In this document: positions 29,301 through 39,813 of the stretch, one piece after another | Layout of the letters: each line of letters starts with the position of its first letter | Numbering within the stretch: position 1 is the stretch's first letter | Source of the DNA: Paracoccus wurundjeri | GTDB lineage: Bacteria > Pseudomonadota > Alphaproteobacteria > Rhodobacterales > Rhodobacteraceae | DNA: 64,000 nt | Assembly: GCF_030678915.1 (NCBI RefSeq) | Contig: NZ_JAUUTZ010000001.1 | Span: 394,023 to 458,022, forward strand | Direction: 5' to 3' | Notes under the pieces: model-generated | Databases searched by the model: none | The model's input: only the letters and a program-made list of their open reading frames with translations | Told to the model about the DNA's origin: nothing | Position numbers and translations under genes: made by a program

Positions 29301-29987
29301 TTGAGGTTGCCCGCTTTGTTCCGCCCTGTTCTTGCCGCCACCTGCCTGACCCTTGCGCCAGCATCGCTCATGGCCCATCCGCATATCTATATCGAGGCCG
29401 GTCTTGATCTGATCTATAACGAGAAGGGGGAACTGACGTCGTTTGGCGTCAAATGGGCTTATGACGAGCTGTATTCACTGCTGATCATCGAGGATTTCAG
29501 CTTTGATCAGGATGGTGACGGCGTTCTGACACCCGAGGAGAACGAGATGATCCAGGGGTTCGATGCCGATTGGGAACCGGATTTCGACGGACGGCTTTAT
29601 CCTTCCGTCGATGGCCAGCCGGTTGCGATGGAACCCGTGCGCGATTTTACGGCTGAATATCGTGACGGACGCCTTATCTCTTATCACCTGCATCCGCTTT
29701 CCACGCCTCTGCCTGCGGATAAATCATTAACGATTCAGGTATATGATCCTGAGTTTTATGTACATTTCACGCTTCCCGAACCGCCCGAATCCAAGGGGCG
29801 CGACGATTGTGAAATCACCTTGATCCCGGGCGATCCGAACGCGGCCCCGGCGGCCTATCGTCAAGCGGTCGAGGCGTTGCTGGGCAGTAATGCGTCCAAT
29901 GACGACGCGGATCTTGTAACGGTCGATATCGGTGCCGCAGGTGCGGATGAGGCCCGGATCCGTTGCGGGGCCGGGCTGGCTGAATGA
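29301..29987 (+). CDS. DUF1007 periplasmic protein, metal-transport partner
   Basis: DUF1007 proteins are exported and are commonly encoded beside NicO/RcnA-type transporters, as here; a periplasmic metal-handling role is inferred. The 228-residue product has a signal peptide of about 25 residues ending LMA, and the mature protein begins with HPHIYIEAGLDL, putting two His at the N-terminus as a likely metal site. An acidic stretch DFSFDQDGDGVLTPEE resembles an EF-hand-like loop. The start is taken as TTG at 29301 because no ATG precedes the signal peptide; its ribosome site is weak. It overlaps the next gene by four bases. Confidence 0.82.
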   Translation: MRLPALFRPVLAATCLTLAPASLMAHPHIYIEAGLDLIYNEKGELTSFGVKWAYDELYSLLIIEDFSFDQDGDGVLTPEENEMIQGFDADWEPDFDGRLYPSVDGQPVAMEPVRDFTAEYRDGRLISYHLHPLSTPLPADKSLTIQVYDPEFYVHFTLPEPPESKGRDDCEITLIPGDPNAAPAAYRQAVEALLGSNASNDDADLVTVDIGAAGADEARIRCGAGLAE

Positions 29988-30907
29988 GGATACCCGCCCG
30001 TATTCTCGCCGTAACCGGATTGTTGACCGCCGCAATCGTGGTCTTCCTGTGGCAAAGCGGGTGGCTGGCGGGCCTTGAGCAATGGGCCGCGCTGCGGCAG
30101 CGCGAGGCGCAGACCATGATGGCCGGCGCGCTGCGCGGACTGCGCGCGGGCGATCCGGGCGCCAGTCTTTCGCTGATGGCGATCTGTTTCGGTTACGGCT
30201 TCCTGCATGCTGTCGGACCCGGCCATGGCAAGGTTCTGATCGGCGGATATGGCTATGGCGCAAAGGTTCCGCTTGGACGATTGGCGGGGATTTCCGTCGT
30301 GGCTTCTTTGGCGCAGGCTCTGACTGCGGTATTGCTGGTCTGGGGCGGGCTGACATTGTTCGATCTGTCCCGCGACGCGCTTACCGGCCTGTCCGAGGAT
30401 CATATGGCCGATATCAGTGCTGTCATGATCGGGCTGGTCGGTATCTGGCTGGCATGGCGCGGAACGCGGCAATTGATCCGGGCCCGGCACAGCCCAAATC
30501 ACGACCACCATCACCATCATGACCATGATCACGATACGGATTGCGGATGCGGCCATGCGCATGGTCCCAGCATTGATCAAGTCACCGAAACCCGCTCGCT
30601 GCGGGATGCGCTTGCTTTGATCGCGGGGATCGCCATCCGACCCTGCACAGGGGCGATCTTTCTGCTGCTGCTGACCTGGCGGATGGGCTTTTTCGGTACC
30701 GGAATTGCCGGGGCATTCGCCATGGGGCTGGGAACCGCGACGGTGACATTGCTGGTCGCCTGTCTCTCGGTATGGGCACGCGAGGGAAGTTTCGCGCTTT
30801 TTTCCGGCGCGGGCGCCATTGGAGCCATGAGCCGCTGGTTACCCGGCATGATGCAGCTTGCCGCCGGACTGGTCGTTGCGCTCGTCGCCCTGAGTTTGTT
30901 GCGCTAA
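29984..30907 (+). CDS. NicO/RcnA-type nickel/cobalt (or other divalent metal) transporter
   Basis: This family moves Ni2+ or Co2+ across the inner membrane, usually outward. The 307-residue protein has about six membrane segments, the conserved LHAVGPGHGKVLIGGYG motif near residue 75 and IAIRPCTGAIFLLL near residue 215. Between them is a metal-binding loop at about residues 170-195 that is nearly all His, Asp and Cys (NHDHHHHHDHDHDTDCGCGHAHG region). The ATGA overlap with DUF1007 shows the two act together. Which metal is moved is not certain; zinc is a possible alternative. Confidence 0.87.
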   Translation: MRIPARILAVTGLLTAAIVVFLWQSGWLAGLEQWAALRQREAQTMMAGALRGLRAGDPGASLSLMAICFGYGFLHAVGPGHGKVLIGGYGYGAKVPLGRLAGISVVASLAQALTAVLLVWGGLTLFDLSRDALTGLSEDHMADISAVMIGLVGIWLAWRGTRQLIRARHSPNHDHHHHHDHDHDTDCGCGHAHGPSIDQVTETRSLRDALALIAGIAIRPCTGAIFLLLLTWRMGFFGTGIAGAFAMGLGTATVTLLVACLSVWAREGSFALFSGAGAIGAMSRWLPGMMQLAAGLVVALVALSLLR

Positions 30908-30966
30908 GGTCAATTGGCCGGGGATCGCTCATTCCGCCTATGGTATGAGGGGCCTGATTGAAATGC

Positions 30967-30994
30967 TTGCGCTGCGTTGCAGCATCGCTAGGAT
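30967..30994 (+). promoter_or_regulatory. Possible pyc promoter with an internal PhaR-like site
   Basis: TTGCGC at 30967-30972 and TAGGAT at 30989-30994 are 16 bases apart, about 28 bases before the pyc ATG. Within and next to them lies GCTGCGTTGCAGC (30971-30983), a perfect dyad that contains CTGC-N3-GCAG, the site I recall being reported for Rhodobacter PhaR. A protein bound here would cover the promoter. Confidence 0.4.
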
Positions 30995-31021
30995 GCGCCA
31001 AACCGTCGATAGGGAGCCGGC

Positions 31022-34000
31022 ATGTTTCAGAAAATCCTGATTGCCAATCGTGGCGAGATTGCGATTCGCGTGATGCGGGCTGCGAATGAGTTGGGGAAGC
31101 GCACCGTCGCGGTCTATGCCGAGGAAGACAAGCTGGGTCTGCACCGTTTCAAGGCGGACGAGGCTTACCGGATCGGCAAGGGTCTGGGACCGGTAGCCGC
31201 GTATCTCTCGATTCCCGAGATTATCCGGGTGGCGAAGGAATCGGGCGCGGATGCGATCCATCCGGGCTACGGGTTGCTGTCTGAAAACCCGGATTTCGTG
31301 GATGCCTGCGCGCAGGCGGGTATCGCCTTCATCGGGCCGCGCGCCGAGACGATGCGCGCCCTTGGCGACAAGGCCAGCGCCCGCCGGGTCGCCATCAAGG
31401 CGGGTGTGCCGGTCATTCCGGCGACCGAGGTGCTGGGCGATGATTTCGACGCCATCAAGCGCGAGGCGGCGGAGATCGGCTATCCGCTAATGCTCAAGGC
31501 TAGCTGGGGCGGCGGCGGGCGCGGCATGCGTCCGATCAATTCCGAGGCCGAACTTGTCGAAAAGGTCCGCGAAGGCCGGCGCGAGGCCGAAGCCGCATTC
31601 GGCAATGGCGAGGGCTATCTGGAAAAGATGATCCTGCGCGCGCGCCATGTCGAGGTGCAGTTGCTGGGCGACACGCATGGGGGGCTTTATCACCTGTATG
31701 AGCGCGACTGCACCGTGCAGCGTCGCAACCAGAAGGTGGTCGAACGCGCGCCCGCGCCTTATCTGAGCGAGGCGCAGCGCAAGGAAGTCTGTGCGCTGGC
31801 GTTGAAGATCGGGCAGGCGGTCGGCTACCAGAACGCCGGCACGGTCGAATTCCTGATGGATATGGACAGCCAGAAGTTCTATTTCATTGAGGTGAACCCG
31901 CGCGTTCAGGTCGAACATACCGTCACCGAGGAGGTGACGGGGATCGACATCGTTCAGGCCCAGATCAGGATCGCCGAGGGCGCGACTCTGGCAGAGGCGA
32001 CCGGGGCGGGACGGCAGGAGGATATCGAACTGTCCGGCCATGCGCTGCAATGCCGGGTGACGACCGAGGATCCGCAGAACAATTTCATCCCCGATTACGG
32101 GCGCATCACCGCCTATCGCTCGGCCACCGGCATGGGGATCCGGCTGGATGGCGGTACCGCCTATTCGGGCGGAGTCATCACGCGCTTCTACGATTCGCTT
32201 CTGGTGAAGGTCACCGCCTGGGCGCAGACCCCGGATCAGGCGATCAAACGGATGGATCGCGCCCTGCGCGAATTCCGGGTGCGCGGCGTCAGCACGAATA
32301 TCGATTTCGTCATCAACCTGCTGAAACACCCGGTTTTCCTTGACGATACCTATACGACGAAATTCATCGACACGACACCGGATCTGTTCTCGTTCCGCAA
32401 ACGGCGGGACCGGGGAACCAAGATCCTGACCTATCTGGCCGATATCACCGTGAACGGCCATCCCGAGACGGCAGGCCGTCCCTTGCCGCCCGCACAGACG
32501 CGCGAGCCGACGCCGCCCGCGCCGACAGCCGAACCTGCCCCCGGCACAAGGCAACTGCTCGAGGAAAAGGGCGCCCAGGCGGTTGCCGACTGGATGGCGG
32601 CGCAAAAGCGGCTGCTGATCACCGACACGACCATGCGCGACAGTCATCAGTCGCTGCTGGCAACGCGGATGCGCTCGATCGACATGATCCGGGTCGCGCC
32701 CAGCTATGCCGCCAATCTGCCACAATTGTTCAGCGTCGAATGCTGGGGCGGCGCGACTTTTGATGTCGCCTATCGCTTTCTTCAGGAATGCCCCTGGCAG
32801 CGGCTGCGCGATATCCGCGCCCGGATGCCGAACCTGATGACGCAGATGCTGCTGCGGGCCAGTAACGGGGTCGGTTATACCAATTATCCCGATAATGTCG
32901 TGCAATCCTTCGTGCGTCAGGCCGCCGAGACCGGGGTGGATGTGTTCCGCGTTTTCGACAGTCTGAACTGGGTCGAGAATATGCGCGTGGCCATGGATGC
33001 GGTGATCGAATCCGGCAAGATCTGCGAAGGCTCGGTTTGCTATACCGGCAATATGCTGGACCCGGAGCGGTCCAAATACGATCTGCAATATTACGTGAAG
33101 ACCGCCAGTGAATTGAAAGCTGCCGGCGCGCATGTGCTGGGCCTGAAGGATATGGCCGGACTTCTGAAACCGGCAGCCGCGACATTGCTGGTCAAAGCCC
33201 TGAAGGAAGAAGTCGGCCTGCCGGTGCATTTCCATACCCATGACACCAGCGGCATGGGCAGCGCGACGATTCTGGCCGCGGCGGAGGCGGGAGTGGATGC
33301 CGTGGATTGCGCCATGGACGCGCTTTCGGGCAATACCAGCCAGCCGACCCTTGGCAGCGTGGTCGAGGCTCTGGCCGTGACCGAACGCGATACCGGGCTG
33401 GATATCGGCCATATCCGCGCCATCTCGAACTACTGGGAGCGGGTGCGCGAAAACTATGCCGCTTTCGAATCTGGCCTGCAATCGCCCGCGTCCGAAGTTT
33501 ATCTGCACGAAATGCCCGGCGGCCAGTTCACCAACCTGAAATCACAGGCACGCAGCATGGGGCTTGAGGATCGCTGGCACGAGGTCGCGCAGGCCTATGC
33601 CGATGTGAACCGGATGTTCGGCGATATCGTCAAGGTCACGCCGTCCTCGAAAGTCGTGGGTGATATGGCATTGATGATGGTTGCGCAGAACCTGACGCCC
33701 GAGCAGGTGGCGGATCCGGAGGTCGATGTCAGCTTCCCCGACTCGGTCGTCGACATGATGCGCGGCAATCTGGGGCAGCCGCCCGGCGGTTGGCCCGAAG
33801 CCCTGCAACGGCGTATCCTCAAGGGTGAGGCCCCGGTCACCGATCGCCCCGGCGCACATCTTGCCCCGGTCGATCTGGAGGCCGAACGCGCGAAACTGTC
33901 CGAAGAGCTGGAGGGGAAAGCTGTCGATAACGAGGATCTGAACGGGTATCTGATGTATCCGAAAGTGTTCCTCGACTATATGGGCAGGCATCGTATCTAT

Positions 34001-34456
34001 GGTCCGGTGCGGGCTTTGCCGACCCGGAATTTCTTTTACGGAATGGAGCCCGGAGAAGAGATCACCGCCGAGATCGATCCCGGCAAAACTCTGGAAATCC
34101 GCTTTCAGACCCTTAGCGAGACGGATGAGCAGGGCGAGGTCAAGGTGTTCTTCGAACTCAACGGCCAGCCGCGCAGCGTTCGGGTGCCCAACCGCAAGGT
34201 GAAAGCCGAAACCGTGGCGCGTCCCAAGGCGGATCCGGGGAACGAGGCCCATATCGGCGCGCCCATGCCGGGCGTGGTTGCCTCTGTCGCGGTCAGTAAG
34301 GGGCAGGCAGTCAAACAGGGCGATATGCTGCTGACGATCGAGGCGATGAAGATGGAAACAGCTATCCATGCCGATCACGACGGAACCGTCAAAACAGTCC
34401 ACGTCTCACCCGGCGCACAGATCGATGCCAAAGATTTGATGGTAGAATTCGAGTGA
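31022..34456 (+). CDS. pyc: Pyruvate carboxylase
   Basis: PYC makes oxaloacetate from pyruvate, bicarbonate and ATP, refilling the TCA cycle. The 1144-residue single chain has the biotin carboxylase half (residues ~1-455; HPGYGLLSENPDF; the ATP-grasp loop SWGGGGRGMRP; FIEVNPRVQVEHTVTEEVTGID), the carboxyltransferase half (from about residue 530; ITDTTMRDSHQSLLATRMR; VECWGGATFDVAYRFL) and a C-terminal biotinyl domain with EAMKMET, where Lys ~1110 takes biotin. BirA, which would attach it, is encoded at 54.1 kb. Its length matches bacterial alpha-4 PYCs. It ends at a strong hairpin. Confidence 0.97.
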   Translation: MFQKILIANRGEIAIRVMRAANELGKRTVAVYAEEDKLGLHRFKADEAYRIGKGLGPVAAYLSIPEIIRVAKESGADAIHPGYGLLSENPDFVDACAQAGIAFIGPRAETMRALGDKASARRVAIKAGVPVIPATEVLGDDFDAIKREAAEIGYPLMLKASWGGGGRGMRPINSEAELVEKVREGRREAEAAFGNGEGYLEKMILRARHVEVQLLGDTHGGLYHLYERDCTVQRRNQKVVERAPAPYLSEAQRKEVCALALKIGQAVGYQNAGTVEFLMDMDSQKFYFIEVNPRVQVEHTVTEEVTGIDIVQAQIRIAEGATLAEATGAGRQEDIELSGHALQCRVTTEDPQNNFIPDYGRITAYRSATGMGIRLDGGTAYSGGVITRFYDSLLVKVTAWAQTPDQAIKRMDRALREFRVRGVSTNIDFVINLLKHPVFLDDTYTTKFIDTTPDLFSFRKRRDRGTKILTYLADITVNGHPETAGRPLPPAQTREPTPPAPTAEPAPGTRQLLEEKGAQAVADWMAAQKRLLITDTTMRDSHQSLLATRMRSIDMIRVAPSYAANLPQLFSVECWGGATFDVAYRFLQECPWQRLRDIRARMPNLMTQMLLRASNGVGYTNYPDNVVQSFVRQAAETGVDVFRVFDSLNWVENMRVAMDAVIESGKICEGSVCYTGNMLDPERSKYDLQYYVKTASELKAAGAHVLGLKDMAGLLKPAAATLLVKALKEEVGLPVHFHTHDTSGMGSATILAAAEAGVDAVDCAMDALSGNTSQPTLGSVVEALAVTERDTGLDIGHIRAISNYWERVRENYAAFESGLQSPASEVYLHEMPGGQFTNLKSQARSMGLEDRWHEVAQAYADVNRMFGDIVKVTPSSKVVGDMALMMVAQNLTPEQVADPEVDVSFPDSVVDMMRGNLGQPPGGWPEALQRRILKGEAPVTDRPGAHLAPVDLEAERAKLSEELEGKAVDNEDLNGYLMYPKVFLDYMGRHRIYGPVRALPTRNFFYGMEPGEEITAEIDPGKTLEIRFQTLSETDEQGEVKVFFELNGQPRSVRVPNRKVKAETVARPKADPGNEAHIGAPMPGVVASVAVSKGQAVKQGDMLLTIEAMKMETAIHADHDGTVKTVHVSPGAQIDAKDLMVEFE

Positions 34457-34463
34457 CGTCCCG

Positions 34464-34498
34464 ACCACAACGGGAGGGCATCACCCTCCCGTTGTGGT
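34464..34498. terminator. Strong hairpin terminator between pyc and the lipoprotein gene
   Basis: A perfect 15-base-pair stem (ACCACAACGGGAGGG with its complement) closes a 5-base loop. It sits in the 46-base gap between the convergent pyc and lipoprotein genes, so it probably works for both. There is no T tract on either side, yet the stem is the strongest in the window. Confidence 0.8.
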
Positions 34499-34502
34499 GC
34501 GA

Positions 34503-34922
34503 TTAGTCAGGAGCAGCGCCGGTTTTTTTACAGCCGTCGCGCAGGTCGGAGGCGAGTTTTGTACCGTTCTTACCGACGATAATGAGCTTAAGGCTGCCTT
34601 TTTTCCCTTTGCTTCCGCGGTCGATGAATGCGAAGAACGGCATTTTTCCGGTTTCCTGCGCGTTGAGCGGCAGGAAATTGACCAAACCGCAGGCCGTCAA
34701 TTTCTGGGGATCCTGGCGATATGTGCCTTTTATATCGGATAGCGAAACGGTGATCAGTACCCCGAAACGCGATCTGAAATGATCTTCAATGATTGCTCTA
34801 TCTGCTTGGGTCACCAGAGTAATCTTTGACTGCCCGGTCTTCGGAGAAGCTTTTATGCCTGCCTGATCTGCGCAGGCGCCAAGCAGAAAAATTATGGTTA
34901 CAGGTAACAATAGTCTACGCAT
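34503..34922 (-). CDS. Small lipoprotein of unknown function
   Basis: The 139-residue product has a lipoprotein signal: a basic N-terminus, a hydrophobic run and the lipobox LLGAC with Cys17. The mature part has no domain I recognise; two segments, VLITVSLSDIKGTYRQDP and LTACGLVNFLPLN, look structured, with the Cys of LTACGL and of RDGCKK possibly disulfide-bonded. It is transcribed alone, converging with pyc and diverging from nuoA. Codon use includes more AT-rich codons than its neighbours, so it may be a later arrival. Confidence 0.7.
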   Translation of the reverse strand: MRRLLLPVTIIFLLGACADQAGIKASPKTGQSKITLVTQADRAIIEDHFRSRFGVLITVSLSDIKGTYRQDPQKLTACGLVNFLPLNAQETGKMPFFAFIDRGSKGKKGSLKLIIVGKNGTKLASDLRDGCKKTGAAPD

Positions 34923-34998
34923 AATACACCGAATGCTTGTGTTTCGTCGTGTTCCAGTGCTCGCGACGAATGTTTAGAACCAGCTAACAGGCCCGGGA

Positions 34999-35029
34999 AA
35001 GAGGAAAAAATGCTATGCATTTTCCTCTT
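34999..35029. repeat. AT-rich inverted repeat upstream of nuoA
   Basis: AAGAGGAAAA at 34999-35008 pairs with TTTTCCTCTT at 35020-35029, with three more pairs (TGC/GCA) inside and a 2-base bulge. It lies in the 221-base gap between the divergent lipoprotein and nuoA genes, 115 bases before nuoA. The rest of that gap shows no ORF and only a poor promoter candidate (TTGACC near 35050). A terminator, a leader structure or an operator are all possible. Confidence 0.5.
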
Positions 35030-35140
35030 CGGACGCTCCCCTCCGCCCGTTGACCCCGCTGGCCGTCAGGTCTAAACCGTGCCAAGCCAACCCGTCGCGG
35101 GGCAGCCAGCAAAATCCTCGCGACTGACAAGGGGATTTAG

Positions 35141-36033
<893 letters not shown>

Positions 36034-36037
36034 AGCC

Positions 36038-36658
36038 ATGACAGCCTATCCCGATCTTGATGCGCTGCAGCAACTGGGTGAGCATATCAGCCAGCGCCGC
36101 AACAATTCCGTGCTGGATACACAGGTCGAATTCGATGAACTGACCGTGACCGGCACCGTCAGTGGCCTGCTGGATCTGGTCGAATTTCTGCGCAGCGATT
36201 CCAGCTGCCGATTCTCGACACTGGTGGATATCACGGCGGTGGATTATCCTGCCCGACCCCAGCGTTTCGACGTGGTCTGGCATTTCCTGTCGATGTATCA
36301 GAATCAGCGGATCCGCGTGAAAGTCGCCATCCGAGAGGATGAGATCGTGCCGTCTCTGATCGGGATCCACCCCTCGGCCAACTGGTTCGAGCGCGAGATT
36401 TTCGATATGTTCGGGATCATGTTCTCGGGCCATCCCGATTTGCGCCGGATCCTGACCGATTATGGTTTCCGTGGTTATCCGTTGCGCAAGGATTTCCCGA
36501 CAACCGGCTATGTCGAGGTGCGCTATGACGAATCCGAAAAGCGCGTGGTCTACGAACCGGTGAATCTGACGCAGGAATATCGTCAGTTCGATTTCCTGTC
36601 GCCATGGGAAGGGGCGAAATATATCCTGCCCGGCGACGAGAAGGAGGGGATGAAATGA
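36038..36658 (+). CDS. nuoC: NADH-quinone oxidoreductase subunit C
   Basis: NuoC (Nqo5) is a peripheral-arm subunit linking NuoB and NuoD. The 206-residue protein has the 30-kDa-subunit signature [22 protein letters not shown] in parts, followed by GYPLRKDFP and the tail [22 protein letters not shown]. It is separate from NuoD, unlike the fused NuoCD of E. coli. It follows nuoB by four bases and overlaps the GFA-like gene by four (ATGA). Confidence 0.95.
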   Translation: MTAYPDLDALQQLGEHISQRRNNSVLDTQVEFDELTVTGTVSGLLDLVEFLRSDSSCRFSTLVDITAVDYPARPQRFDVVWHFLSMYQNQRIRVKVAIREDEIVPSLIGIHPSANWFEREIFDMFGIMFSGHPDLRRILTDYGFRGYPLRKDFPTTGYVEVRYDESEKRVVYEPVNLTQEYRQFDFLSPWEGAKYILPGDEKEGMK

Positions 36659-37074
36659 CCGAACTGCAAGGTCAGTGCCTTTGTGGCGCGGTGCGGTTTA
36701 CCGCCATACCCAAAGGCGGCGCGGCGGTCTGCCATTGTAATATGTGCCGCAGATGGACCGGGGGCATCAATATCGCGGTCGATCTCTCTGAACCGCCTGT
36801 TTTCTCGGATGAAAGCAAGTTGGGCGTTTATCGGTCCTCGGACTGGGCCGAGCGGCTGTTCTGTTCCCAATGCGGCAGCAGCATCATGTATCGCACCGTT
36901 GACGGTGTGCATAACGTGGTTTCCGCCCAATGTTTCGACGATCCGTCGCAGTTCCCGCTGGAAAGCGAAATCTTCATTGACGAAAAACCCTCCAGCTATT
37001 CTCTGGCCGGAGAGCGTCCGCGCATGACAGGGGCCGAGTTCATGGCGATGATAGCCCCGGACAAGGAGGGCTGA
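36655..37074 (+). CDS. GFA/CENP-V-type zinc-binding protein inside the nuo operon
   Basis: The 139-residue protein has the GFA fold's cysteine pattern: [22 protein letters not shown] and [13 protein letters not shown]. Family members bind zinc and some bind glutathione with formaldehyde; the activity here is unknown. It lies between nuoC and nuoD with an ATGA overlap upstream and a three-base gap downstream, so it must be made with complex I. It is not a known complex I subunit. An assembly role or simple hitch-hiking are both possible. Confidence 0.88.
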   Translation: MTELQGQCLCGAVRFTAIPKGGAAVCHCNMCRRWTGGINIAVDLSEPPVFSDESKLGVYRSSDWAERLFCSQCGSSIMYRTVDGVHNVVSAQCFDDPSQFPLESEIFIDEKPSSYSLAGERPRMTGAEFMAMIAPDKEG

Positions 37075-37077
37075 TCG

Positions 37078-38316
37078 ATGGATGGCGATATTCGCAACAA
37101 TATTTACGAAGACGGCAATGCCGATTATCTGACGGGTGAGCAGCGCATCCGCAATTTCAATATCAATTTCGGCCCGCAACACCCTGCCGCGCATGGGGTT
37201 TTGCGGATGGTACTTGAACTCGACGGCGAGGTTGTCGAACGTGCGGACCCGCATATCGGGCTGCTGCATCGCGGCACCGAAAAGCTGATGGAAAGCCGTA
37301 CCTATCTGCAGAACCTGCCTTATTTCGATCGGCTTGATTACGTCGCGCCGATGAATCAGGAACATGCCTGGTGCCTCGCCATCGAGAAACTGACCGGCAC
37401 GGAAATCCCGCGCCGCGCCAGCCTGATCCGGGTGCTGTATTCCGAAATCGGGCGCATTCTGAACCATCTGCTGAACGTGACCACGCAGGCAATGGATGTC
37501 GGCGCGTTGACCCCGCCTCTGTGGGGGTTCGAGGAACGCGAGAAGCTGATGGTCTTCTATGAGCGCGCCTGCGGGGCGCGGCTGCACTCGGCCTATTTCC
37601 GTCCGGGCGGCGTGCATCAGGACCTGCCGCCCGAACTGATTGATGATATCGAGGCATGGTGCGACCCGTTCCTGAAAGTCGTGGACGATCTGGACGGGCT
37701 GCTGACCGAGAACCGCATCTTCAAGCAGCGCAATGTCGATATCGGCGTTGTCAGTGAACAGGATTGTCTCGACTGGGGCTATTCCGGCGTGATGGTGCGT
37801 GGATCCGGCATGGCCTGGGATCTGCGGCGCAGTCAGCCTTATGAATGCTATGACGAATTCGACTTCCAGATTCCGGTGGGCAGAAATGGCGATTGCTATG
37901 ATCGCTACCTGATCCGCATGGAAGAGATGCGGCAATCGGTCCGCATCATGAGGCAGGCGATCGACAAGCTGTGTGCCGAACCTGCGGGCGATGTAATGGC
38001 GCGTGGAAAGCTGGCTCCGCCGCGGCGCGGCGATATGAAGCGTGACATGGAAAGCCTGATTCACCACTTCAAGCTTTATACTGAAGGTTTCCGTGTTCCT
38101 GCCGGCGAAGTTTATGCCGCGGTCGAAGCGCCAAAGGGCGAATTCGGCGTGTATCTTGTCAGCGATGGCAGTAACAAGCCCTACCGTGCCAAGCTGCGGG
38201 CTCCGGGTTTTCTGCATCTTCAATCCATCGACTGGATGGCCAAGGGGCATTTGCTGGCCGATGTTTCGGCGATTATCGGCACGATGGATATCGTGTTCGG
38301 TGAGGTCGACAGGTAG
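37078..38316 (+). CDS. nuoD: NADH-quinone oxidoreductase subunit D
   Basis: NuoD (Nqo4), the 49-kDa-type subunit, forms the quinone pocket with NuoB. The 412-residue protein has [22 protein letters not shown] near residue 24 (the His of the HPAAHG loop contacts quinone), [18 protein letters not shown] and a C-terminal end IVFGEVDR that is nearly invariant. AAGGAGG sits ten bases upstream of the ATG at 37078. Confidence 0.97.
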   Translation: MDGDIRNNIYEDGNADYLTGEQRIRNFNINFGPQHPAAHGVLRMVLELDGEVVERADPHIGLLHRGTEKLMESRTYLQNLPYFDRLDYVAPMNQEHAWCLAIEKLTGTEIPRRASLIRVLYSEIGRILNHLLNVTTQAMDVGALTPPLWGFEEREKLMVFYERACGARLHSAYFRPGGVHQDLPPELIDDIEAWCDPFLKVVDDLDGLLTENRIFKQRNVDIGVVSEQDCLDWGYSGVMVRGSGMAWDLRRSQPYECYDEFDFQIPVGRNGDCYDRYLIRMEEMRQSVRIMRQAIDKLCAEPAGDVMARGKLAPPRRGDMKRDMESLIHHFKLYTEGFRVPAGEVYAAVEAPKGEFGVYLVSDGSNKPYRAKLRAPGFLHLQSIDWMAKGHLLADVSAIIGTMDIVFGEVDR

Positions 38317-38337
38317 CAGGTAAGGAGAGGCCGTGTG

Positions 38338-38685
38338 ATGGCAACCCTTGTTAATTGGTTCGGCTGGCTTCTGGCGCTGGCAATGATCGGCGTTACCGTA
38401 TTGCTTGCGTTGAACAAGCAAAGCGGACTGAAACTTATTCAGCACCGGATCGAAATGCTCCCGCAGGCCATGTTGGTCCGTTATGCCGGGCTGACGGTGC
38501 TGGCTGTGGTGGCGTCCTGGTTCGGTGCGCCACGCGTGTTGTTTGGCCTTTTGATCGCCATTGCCGTCATCAGTCTTGGTGACACTTATATATACCGCCG
38601 GGCGGGTCACCCGTTCTGGCTTCATCTCGCGATCGGGGGGGCGGCGGCATTCGGCGCCTTCCTGTCGCTATTTGCGATGAACTGA
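38338..38685 (+). CDS. Small membrane protein of unknown function between nuoD and nuoE
   Basis: The 115-residue protein has three or four membrane segments: [48 protein letters not shown] and [21 protein letters not shown] short basic loop ([14 protein letters not shown]) follows the first segment. I know no named domain for it. A good SD (AAGGAGAGG) precedes both a GTG at 38335 and the ATG at 38338; I chose the ATG. It sits 21 bases after nuoD and 8 before nuoE, so it is part of the operon. It could be an assembly or anchoring factor. Confidence 0.8.
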   Translation: MATLVNWFGWLLALAMIGVTVLLALNKQSGLKLIQHRIEMLPQAMLVRYAGLTVLAVVASWFGAPRVLFGLLIAIAVISLGDTYIYRRAGHPFWLHLAIGGAAAFGAFLSLFAMN

Positions 38686-38693
38686 GGGTTTTC

Positions 38694-39782
38694 ATGCTTC
38701 GCAGACTTCATCCCGTCCAGCCGGACAGCTTCGAATTCACGCCCGCCAATCTGGAATGGGCGAAAGCGCAGTACACCAAATACCCTGAGGGTCGCCAGCA
38801 ATCGGCGATCATTCCGGTACTGTGGCGCGCGCAGGAACAGGAAGGCTGGCTTAGCCGCGCCGCGATCGAATATTGCGCCGAACTTCTTGGTATGCCCTAT
38901 ATCCGGGCGCTTGAAGTGGCGACGTTCTACTTCATGTTTCAATTGCAGCCGGTTGGAAAAATTGCAAATATTCAGATTTGCGGTACAACGAGCTGCATGA
39001 TTTGCGGCGCCGAGGATCTGATTGAGGTTTGCAAGCGCAGGATCGCGCCGACCCCGCATACGGTTTCGGAAGACGGCAAGTTCAGCTGGGAAGAGGTCGA
39101 ATGCCTGGGCGCCTGTGCCAATGCACCGATGGCGCAGATCGGCAAGGATTATTACGAGGATCTGACCCCTGCGAAACTTGAAGCTTTGCTTGACGCATTC
39201 TCTGACGGAAAGGTGCCATTGCCCGGACCCCAGAATGGCCGTTTTGCATCTGAACCGGCGGCAGGTCTGACCTCGTTGCAGGATCACGGTGGCGGCGGCG
39301 GCGAGTTGAATGCCAGTGCGGCTCTTGCCCGCGAGTTCGGCGAGACGGTCAAGCGGATCGACGGTACCGAAGTGCCGATCCTGACGAAATGGCTGAAATC
39401 GGACAAACCCGCAGCAGCAGTGGAACAGGCGCCAAAGACCGAGACTGGCGAGACTGCGGAGCAGGCTGACAATCCGGCCGAAGCAGGCCGCCGGCCTGAC
39501 GGGCTTGATGCCCCGAGGGAAGGCGCTGCTGATGATCTCAAGCTGATCAAAGGTGTTGGACCCAAGCTTGAACAACTGTTGAACAGCCTTGGATTCTGGC
39601 ATTTCGATCAGGTTGCGGCCTGGGGTGCCGAAGAATTGGCCTGGGTTGACGCCAATCTGGAAGGTTTCAAGGGCCGGGCCTCGCGCGATGACTGGGTTGC
39701 GCAGGCCAAGGTGCTTGCCGAGGGCGGCGAGACCGAATTTTCCAGCCGTGCGGAAAAAGAGAATTTGTATGATAAGGAGTAA
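38694..39782 (+). CDS. nuoE: NADH-quinone oxidoreductase subunit E with long C-terminal extension
   Basis: NuoE (Nqo2) holds the 2Fe-2S cluster N1a of the NADH module. Residues ~1-170 are the 24-kDa-type domain with ligands in [11 protein letters not shown] and [13 protein letters not shown]. The protein is 362 residues, about twice the E. coli length. Residues ~175-280 are a low-complexity Ala/Glu/Pro linker, and residues ~280-362 form a helix-hairpin-helix-like domain ([21 protein letters not shown] onwards, ending [13 protein letters not shown]). The next gene carries a related domain. Such extensions occur in other Rhodobacteraceae, as I recall. Confidence 0.95.
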   Translation: MLRRLHPVQPDSFEFTPANLEWAKAQYTKYPEGRQQSAIIPVLWRAQEQEGWLSRAAIEYCAELLGMPYIRALEVATFYFMFQLQPVGKIANIQICGTTSCMICGAEDLIEVCKRRIAPTPHTVSEDGKFSWEEVECLGACANAPMAQIGKDYYEDLTPAKLEALLDAFSDGKVPLPGPQNGRFASEPAAGLTSLQDHGGGGGELNASAALAREFGETVKRIDGTEVPILTKWLKSDKPAAAVEQAPKTETGETAEQADNPAEAGRRPDGLDAPREGAADDLKLIKGVGPKLEQLLNSLGFWHFDQVAAWGAEELAWVDANLEGFKGRASRDDWVAQAKVLAEGGETEFSSRAEKENLYDKE

Positions 39783-39813
39783 GTCAGGAAACCGCTAGGA
39801 TCGGGAGAGGATG

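Noticed and set aside
30499..30567. CAY/GAY triplet run in the NicO gene as a simple repeat or tag
   Set aside because: The run encodes a natural His/Asp metal-binding loop in the expected place of this transporter family.
31487..33508. 673-codon minus-strand ORF inside pyc
   Set aside because: Antisense to a complete pyruvate carboxylase; the protein is Arg/His/Gln/Gly-rich with no motif, as expected for a codon-bias shadow.
36583..38625. 680-codon minus-strand ORF opposite the GFA-like gene and nuoD
   Set aside because: Crosses several real genes on the other strand and has no recognisable domain.
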